DNA of 11,909 nt from Clostridia bacterium (lineage in GTDB: Bacteria; Bacillota; DSM-16504; Desulfitibacterales; Desulfitibacteraceae). A program made the translations under genes and the position numbers. Positions 7,526-11,909 of the stretch are shown here, in pieces. The DNA is taken from NCBI GenBank assembly GCA_018333845.1, contig JAGXSK010000210.1, positions 1 to 11,909 on the forward strand, read 5' to 3'. Every line of letters starts with the position of its first letter. Within the stretch, counting starts at the first letter, position 1. Under the pieces are notes generated by a model. The model made no database searches and was not told the origin of the DNA. It saw only the letters and a list, made by a program, of their open reading frames with translations.

Positions 7526-8920
7526 TCATATGGAGCGTGCCATTTCTGTAGGATAGGTGCCGTTAAAGCAAGCTGAACAGAATTCCTCCCTGGGGGCTTT
7601 CAAAGCAGAAAAAAGGCCGTTTAAACTTAGATAGTGGAGACTATCTGCTCCAATAAAACGTCTTATCTCTTCTTGATTGAAACGGGCTGCCACCAACTGA
7701 TCGGGGGAGGCAATGTCTATGCCGTAATAACATGGACAGAGAATGGGGGGAGAAGCAACCAATAAATGTACTTCCATAACTCCAGCCTGCCGCAGCATTT
7801 TGACAATTTGACGGCATGTGGTACCACGTACTAGAGAATCATCCACCATTACTATTCCTTGACCCTTTAAAATATCCTTTATAGGGTTAAATTTAAGCTT
7901 TACCCCAAGTTCGCGCAGTTCTTGACCTGGTTGAATGAAGGTGCGTCCGGCATACCTGTTTTTTGTTAAACCTTCCTTGTAGGGAAGGCCTGACTCTTCT
8001 GTATATCCCAGGGCTGAAGTAATTCCTGAATCAGGTACAGGTATCACCATATCAGCATGGATAAAATATTCTTGAGCCAGGGCTTTACCCAGATTTCGAC
8101 GCACCTGGTTTACAGATTCCCCATCTATAACACTGTCCACACGAGCCAGATAGATATACTCAAAAATACACAGGCTCCGTTGACTTGAAAGAGGAAATTG
8201 CGTGGACTTTATCCCAGCTTGATCTATGGTAATTATCTCTCCAGGTTTTACATCCCTGCTAAATTGTGCCCCAACAGCGTCTAATGCACAGGATTCAGAA
8301 GCCAGTACATAACCTTCTCCCAAGGTCCCAAAACATAAGGGCCGCATACCCTTAGGATCCCTTGCACCAATTAACTGGTTTTCTGTCATAATTACCAGGG
8401 AATAAGCACCCTTAATCTGGTGCATTGTCATCTTGACAGCTTCTGTTAGTGAAAGTGTACTGTTTTGGCTAATCAATTGCAGTATAATTTCACTATCACT
8501 AGTTGTTTGAAAGAAGACCTTATTCTTAGCCAAATGCTGACGCAGCTCATTAGTATTAGTTAGGTTTCCATTATGTGCAAGGCAAAGGGTTTTATCAGAA
8601 AACCTGGAAATAACAGGTTGAGCATTTTCAAGTGAGCTGGCACCGGTAGTCGAGTAACGAACATGACCAACGGCCATGCTTCCCTTTAGCTGCTTTAGAT
8701 TATTTTCATTAAAAACTTGGGCAACCAGGCCCAGACCTTTATGGACATTAATGCTTTGACTATTGGACACGGCTATTCCGGCACTATCCTGTCCCCGGTG
8801 CTGTAGGGCATAGAGGCCATAATATGTTAGCTGAGCGGCATCTACATCTATACCGGGGGCATAGATGCCAAATACACCACATTCTTCTTTAGGCTTATCA
8901 TGAAGAATTCTACTAAACAT
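7526..8920 (-). CDS. purF: Amidophosphoribosyltransferase (glutamine PRPP amidotransferase)
   Basis: A 464-residue enzyme making 5-phosphoribosylamine from PRPP and glutamine, the committed step towards AIR and purines. The N-terminal Ntn-hydrolase domain has its nucleophile at C14 in EECGVFGIY, after a 13-residue propeptide like that of Bacillus PurF. HRGQDSAGIA (41-50), HVRYSTTG (86-93) and AHNGNLTN (115-122) mark the glutaminase site. The PRPP loop is VMVDDSLVRGTT (357-368). Four cysteines match the Fe-S ligands of the Bacillus-type enzyme: C251, C397, C448 and C451. The ATG at 8920 follows GGGGAGGAG. It sits between bzaB and bzaC, so it probably feeds AIR to the benzimidazole synthases; whether it is also the cell's only purine PurF cannot be told here. 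The 137-base gap to bzaC holds no clear terminator or gene. Confidence 0.95.
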   Translation of the reverse strand: MFSRILHDKPKEECGVFGIYAPGIDVDAAQLTYYGLYALQHRGQDSAGIAVSNSQSINVHKGLGLVAQVFNENNLKQLKGSMAVGHVRYSTTGASSLENAQPVISRFSDKTLCLAHNGNLTNTNELRQHLAKNKVFFQTTSDSEIILQLISQNSTLSLTEAVKMTMHQIKGAYSLVIMTENQLIGARDPKGMRPLCFGTLGEGYVLASESCALDAVGAQFSRDVKPGEIITIDQAGIKSTQFPLSSQRSLCIFEYIYLARVDSVIDGESVNQVRRNLGKALAQEYFIHADMVIPVPDSGITSALGYTEESGLPYKEGLTKNRYAGRTFIQPGQELRELGVKLKFNPIKDILKGQGIVMVDDSLVRGTTCRQIVKMLRQAGVMEVHLLVASPPILCPCYYGIDIASPDQLVAARFNQEEIRRFIGADSLHYLSLNGLFSALKAPREEFCSACFNGTYPTEMARSI

Positions 8921-8977
8921 ACAATCTCCTCCCCATTTGATTTGGCTGGAAAAGGGACAAACCTGCTTATTCCCCTG

Positions 8978-10264
8978 CTAGGCAATGCCAAAATATCTGG
9001 CAGCAGCGGCAGCTGCACAATCAGGACCACATACAGCGCAAACACAGGGAGCATTACCTTTGTTTTTGGCTCTTGCTTCTAGCAGGCTGCTGGAGTTTAG
9101 AGCAAGTTCAATTTGTTTATCCATATCAAGGGCAACCCTGGCTTTTGCCATTTGCAGATTTCTATCCCATGCACCTTTTCTTCCCCTTGCAATATCCGCT
9201 GCTTGAGCTGCTATCTTGATAGCTTTTACACCTGTTCTAACATCCTCCTCATTTGGCAGACCCAGATGTTCGGCAGGAGTCAAATAACACAAGAAATCAG
9301 CACCGCGCATTGCTGCATAAGCTCCTCCAATTGCACCGGTAATATGGTCATAACCAGGTGCTATGTCTGCAGCCAAAAATCCCAGAACATAATAGGGAAC
9401 ATTATAGCAGAGTCTTTTTTGAAGAAGAATGGTGGACTCAATATGGTTTAAGGGAACATGGCCTGGACCTTCCACCATAACTTGTACTCCAGCTTCCAAT
9501 GCTCTTTTTACTAGATCGCCGGCCAGCATCAATCCCTTAAGCTGCACCTGGTCAAGAGAATCAGCAGTACAACCTGGTCGAACTGCGTCTCCAACACTAA
9601 AAACTACATCATACTCCTTCATAATTGCCAGCAGGCGGTCAAAATGTTCTAGTAGCGGATTTTCCTTTTGGTTGTGAAACATCCAACCTGTTAGGAAGGA
9701 ACCTCCACGGCTGACCACTTCAGTAACCCTGCCGGTTTTTTGAAGGGTTTTCAGCACATCTAAGCTCAAGGCACTGTGAATAGCCATAAAATCAAGGCCG
9801 TCAGCTGCTTGTTTTTCAATTGTGTCAAGTATGTCATCAGGTCTCATTTCCACCACGCTTCCATATTTATGAATGGCTTCAACTCCAGCCTGATAGAGAG
9901 GTACACTTCCTACAGCCACCCTTGCCAGGGACAGGGTCTGTCTTCTCATGGCATCAATATCTCCGCCTGTACTCAAATCCATGAAGGAGTTGCATCCTGC
10001 TTCCTCGGCGGCTTTTAGCTTTCTAGCTTCCATTTCAACCTGAGACCTATCACTTGAAGTGCCTATAAGAGCATTTACTTTAATATCTAATCCCTTGCCA
10101 ATTCCACAAATCCTGGAACGGCTGCGGTTCTTGTTTTTAGGGATAACAATTGTTCCCTCGGCAACACCTTGACGAATGAATTTAACATCTACATTTTCCT
10201 GAATAGCTACTTTTTCCATTTCTTCAGTGATTTTTCCAGCTCGTGCTTTTAACATTTGAGTCAT
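8978..10264 (-). CDS. bzaB: ThiC paralog, BzaB-like subunit for 5-hydroxybenzimidazole synthesis
   Basis: A 428-residue ThiC-family protein. ThiC converts AIR to HMP-P by radical SAM chemistry with a C-terminal 4Fe-4S cluster; BzaA/BzaB relatives instead rearrange AIR to 5-hydroxybenzimidazole. ThiC-like motifs kept: KVNALIGTS (62-70), SRGGSF (185-190), GDAVRPG (225-231), VEGPGHVP (264-271), DIAPGYDHI (300-308) and TPAEHLGLP (329-337), including H269 and H333, which align with ThiC zinc ligands. Lost: the His of the PANxNH motif (R47) and the Gly of HAG (HSA, 163-165). The cluster motif is C409-xx-C412-xxx-C416, one residue shorter than ThiC's CX2CX4C, with an extra C407. The tail is alanine-rich. 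The ATG follows GGGGTGAT. The pairing with a second paralog and the B12 leader argue against a thiamin role. The A/B labels follow operon order. Confidence 0.82.
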   Translation of the reverse strand: MTQMLKARAGKITEEMEKVAIQENVDVKFIRQGVAEGTIVIPKNKNRSRSRICGIGKGLDIKVNALIGTSSDRSQVEMEARKLKAAEEAGCNSFMDLSTGGDIDAMRRQTLSLARVAVGSVPLYQAGVEAIHKYGSVVEMRPDDILDTIEKQAADGLDFMAIHSALSLDVLKTLQKTGRVTEVVSRGGSFLTGWMFHNQKENPLLEHFDRLLAIMKEYDVVFSVGDAVRPGCTADSLDQVQLKGLMLAGDLVKRALEAGVQVMVEGPGHVPLNHIESTILLQKRLCYNVPYYVLGFLAADIAPGYDHITGAIGGAYAAMRGADFLCYLTPAEHLGLPNEEDVRTGVKAIKIAAQAADIARGRKGAWDRNLQMAKARVALDMDKQIELALNSSSLLEARAKNKGNAPCVCAVCGPDCAAAAAARYFGIA

Positions 10265-10399
10265 TATTAATCACCCCTTCTTTTAACTAACTATTTAAAC
10301 ATGCATTTCATATCTGAGAGTACAACGACCTCTTAGCCATTTATTTAAACCGTGGAATTTATCATAAATAATAATTTCTTCTAATATTAAGAGCTACAT
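10265..10399 (-). other. 135-base AT-rich gap between bzaA and bzaB with a spaced inverted repeat
   Basis: No gene is visible. TAAACATGCAT at 10296-10306 recurs inverted at 10405-10415, the second copy lying in the last codons of bzaA. The bzaB ribosome site (GGGGTGAT) is at its downstream end. No T-tailed terminator was seen. This is the largest gap between the two paralogs and could hold an RNA element or a secondary promoter, but I see no decisive motif. Confidence 0.3.
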
Positions 10400-11701
10400 T
10401 TAGCATGCATGTTTAGTATCAGTATTTAAATACTTGGAGATTATCTCCATGGCACAGTATTGTCCGCACATGCTGCATTTGGAGGAGAAATCATCACTTC
10501 TTTCTTTCCAGATTAGTTTTGCGGTAGTAGGATCAATGGCCAGGGAAATCTGTTTATCCCAGTCAAGGGCTTTTCTGGCAATGGACATCTCAAGATCCCA
10601 GTTTACAGCAGCAGGCATTCCCTTGGCCAGGTCCCCACAGTGGGCAGCAATACGGGCAGCTACTACTCCTTCTCGAACCTGATTAGCATTGGGAATACCA
10701 AGATGCTCGGCAGGTGTTACATAACAGATGAAGTCTGCACCGGCCCATGAGCTTACTGCACCGCCAATGGCTGCACTTATGTGATCATGACCCACACCTG
10801 TATCCGTTACAAGGGGACCAAATACAAAATATGGAGCATTTTTGCAGAGGCTCTTTTGAAGTTCAATGGTCGTTTTTATCTGGTTAAGTGGTACATGTCC
10901 TGGACCCTTAACCATAACTTGAACACCAGCATCTCTTGTTCTTTGTACCAGTTCCCCCAGTACTACCAATTCTTGAACCTGTGCACCGTCTAAGGAATCA
11001 GCCAGGCAGCCAGGTCTCATGCTGTCAGCAAAGCTTAGAGCTACATCGTAGTTCTTGGCAATTTCCAGAACCCTGTCAAAGTATTCATATAAGGGATTTT
11101 CCCTCTGGTTATGTACCATCCACCCTATGAGATGAGATCCTCCGTAGCTTACAAGGGGATCAATTCTACCCTCTCTTTTTGCACGCTCTATAATATCCAT
11201 GGTGGTGCCACAATGAAGTGCTAAAAAGGCCACTCCTTCAGCCGCTTGAGCTTCAATTACTTCAAAAAGATCATCTGCTGTCATTTTAAGAGATGATCCA
11301 TATTTAATACCAGCATTAGCAAGGGCCTGATATAAGGGAAGTGTACCTGCCGGTTTAGAAACTGCAGATAAAACTTCTTTACGCATTGCATCAATCTCAC
11401 CTGTTACACTCAAGTCCATTATGGCATCTGTGCCGGCATCAACAGCTGCCCTGATTTTTTCCAATTCATTTTCAATACTTGCATCTTTCCCATATAGACC
11501 TACACTTGCACTAACCTTGGTTTTAAGTCCGGTGCCTACTGCCAGGGGTACTGCATTAGTGTGATTAGCATTTTTAAGTATGACAATTTTACCTTCAGCT
11601 ACTCCCTGTCTGATAAATTCAGGACTGACTTTTTCTTGTGCTGCCACCTGCTCCATTTCTCTGGTGACAATACCATTTTGAGCATTTCTCAGTAAAGACA
11701 T
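10400..11701 (-). CDS. bzaA: ThiC paralog, BzaA-like subunit for 5-hydroxybenzimidazole synthesis
   Basis: A 433-residue ThiC-family protein and the first gene after the cobalamin-riboswitch leader. It aligns without gaps to its neighbour BzaB through most of its length, so positions compare directly. It keeps NANH (44-47), HCG (163-165), RPG (229-231), GPGHVP (266-271, H269) and TPAEHLGIP (329-337, H333). It departs from ThiC-like residues kept in BzaB at Y186 (SYGGSH for SRGGSF), A225, K265 (VKGPGHVP for VEGPGHVP) and DTGVGHDHI (300-308) for DIAPGYDHI. The cluster motif CSMCGQYC (C409, C412, C416) is CX2CX3C, one residue shorter than in ThiC. GGAGG sits 9 bases before the ATG. In the characterised Eubacterium limosum system, bzaA and bzaB are both used to make 5-hydroxybenzimidazole. 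General annotation would likely call this thiC. Confidence 0.82.
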   Translation of the reverse strand: MSLLRNAQNGIVTREMEQVAAQEKVSPEFIRQGVAEGKIVILKNANHTNAVPLAVGTGLKTKVSASVGLYGKDASIENELEKIRAAVDAGTDAIMDLSVTGEIDAMRKEVLSAVSKPAGTLPLYQALANAGIKYGSSLKMTADDLFEVIEAQAAEGVAFLALHCGTTMDIIERAKREGRIDPLVSYGGSHLIGWMVHNQRENPLYEYFDRVLEIAKNYDVALSFADSMRPGCLADSLDGAQVQELVVLGELVQRTRDAGVQVMVKGPGHVPLNQIKTTIELQKSLCKNAPYFVFGPLVTDTGVGHDHISAAIGGAVSSWAGADFICYVTPAEHLGIPNANQVREGVVAARIAAHCGDLAKGMPAAVNWDLEMSIARKALDWDKQISLAIDPTTAKLIWKERSDDFSSKCSMCGQYCAMEIISKYLNTDTKHAC

Positions 11702-11751
11702 TGCTTTTACCTCCTTGGTTTTTAATATTAAAAAGTCCCCAACCTTAGATA

Positions 11752-11799
11752 GAAAAAATAAAAGCCCCCAGCCAAAATAAAAATCTGGCTGAAGACTTT
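11752..11799 (-). terminator. Intrinsic terminator in the bza leader (riboswitch expression platform)
   Basis: On the transcribed strand the arm at 11799-11786 (AAAGTCTTCAGCCA) pairs with 11774-11761 (TGGCTGGGGGCTTT) over 14 base pairs, three of them G-U, with an 11-base AU-rich loop. A TATTTTTTC tract follows (11760-11752). It stands between the B12 aptamer and the bzaA start, where a ligand-controlled terminator is expected. Confidence 0.85.
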
Positions 11800-11827
11800 A
11801 CCATCATCCTCAATGCTGCAGTTGTCT

Positions 11828-11846
11828 GTCTCTATTCCCGAGAGAC
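11828..11846 (-). promoter_or_regulatory. Hairpin just downstream of the B12 box
   Basis: GTCTCT (11846-11841) pairs with AGAGAC (11833-11828) around a 7-base CGGGAAT loop. In cobalamin riboswitches a hairpin after the aptamer core makes a loop-loop contact with the core, so this may be that element. The AAAGTCT heptamer at its 5' arm (11849-11843) recurs at the 5' arm of the terminator (11799-11793), so the strand between them could pair with either; that switching scheme is inference. Confidence 0.5.
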
Positions 11847-11849
11847 TTT

Positions 11850-11909
11850 CCTCTTGCAAACAGGCAGGTTTCCTGACTTCCGTATCATTGCGGCTTTACT
11901 CCTTCCCAT
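11850..11909 (-). ncRNA. Cobalamin riboswitch, 3' portion (5' half beyond the window edge)
   Basis: Reading the minus strand, the conserved B12 box AAGTCAGGAAACCTGCC lies at 11879-11863. It is preceded by TGGGAAGG at 11908-11901 and by AATGATACGG leading into the box, which matches the GGGAAGG...GAUGACACGG...AGUCAGGAGACCUGCC end of the cobalamin riboswitch consensus. The 5' part of the aptamer and the operon promoter are not in view. B12 binding would be expected to lower expression of the downstream benzimidazole genes through the terminator before bzaA. Confidence 0.88.

Noticed and set aside
8848..9451. Several open frames of 60-112 codons overlapping the purF/bzaB junction on both strands
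   Set aside because: All overlap clearly recognisable purF or bzaB coding sequence and none shows a family motif.
10310..10318. CTGAGA-like string suggestive of a TPP riboswitch between the two ThiC paralogs
   Set aside because: It is on the plus strand, whereas the operon is transcribed from the minus strand, and none of the other TPP aptamer motifs are present.
8978..11701. Both genes as ordinary thiC (HMP-P synthase) for thiamin
   Set aside because: Two diverged tandem copies with altered ThiC motifs, no other thiamin gene in the window, and a B12 box rather than a TPP element in the leader fit the bza pathway better.
1..11909. CRISPR array, tRNA/rRNA, insertion sequence or phage genes
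   Set aside because: No spaced direct repeats, cloverleaf, transposase or phage motifs were seen on either strand.

Overview
The window looks like part of the chromosome of a low-to-moderate GC anaerobic Firmicute (Clostridia type). The basis is strong AGGAGG-type ribosome sites, TTG starts, oxygen-sensitive Fe-S and radical SAM enzymes, and a clostridial-style uroporphyrinogen-decarboxylase-like protein. I cannot name the species from sequence alone.

Left third (about 1-3000, + strand): a 5'-truncated uroporphyrinogen decarboxylase (URO-D) superfamily protein, a 12-helix MFS transporter and a DUF1638 protein follow one another on the same strand. A perfect 16-bp hairpin lies between the first two. 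URO-D-like and DUF1638 proteins are often found with corrinoid methyl-transfer systems in anaerobes, but the substrate of this cassette cannot be read from sequence.

Right three quarters (about 3015-11909, - strand): six genes face the cassette convergently and form what appears to be one operon. In transcription order they are two diverged ThiC paralogs (bzaA, bzaB), an amidophosphoribosyltransferase (purF), an O-methyltransferase fused to a DUF2284 metal-binding domain (bzaC), and two radical SAM proteins of the B12-binding type (bzaD, bzaE). This matches the anaerobic benzimidazole (bza) route to 5,6-dimethylbenzimidazole (DMB), the lower ligand of vitamin B12. In the known route BzaA and BzaB turn aminoimidazole ribotide (AIR) into 5-hydroxybenzimidazole, BzaC O-methylates it, and BzaD and BzaE complete conversion to DMB. 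PurF catalyses the committed step towards AIR, so the operon joins precursor supply to ligand synthesis. The leader carries the 3' part of a cobalamin riboswitch (B12 box at 11863-11879), followed by a hairpin and a strong intrinsic terminator just before bzaA, so control by B12 is expected. The riboswitch 5' half and the promoter lie beyond the right edge.

Most worth a second look: bzaA and bzaB have lost different ThiC-conserved residues and share a shortened cysteine motif; bzaC is a two-domain fusion; and purF is embedded in the operon with no cobT in view.
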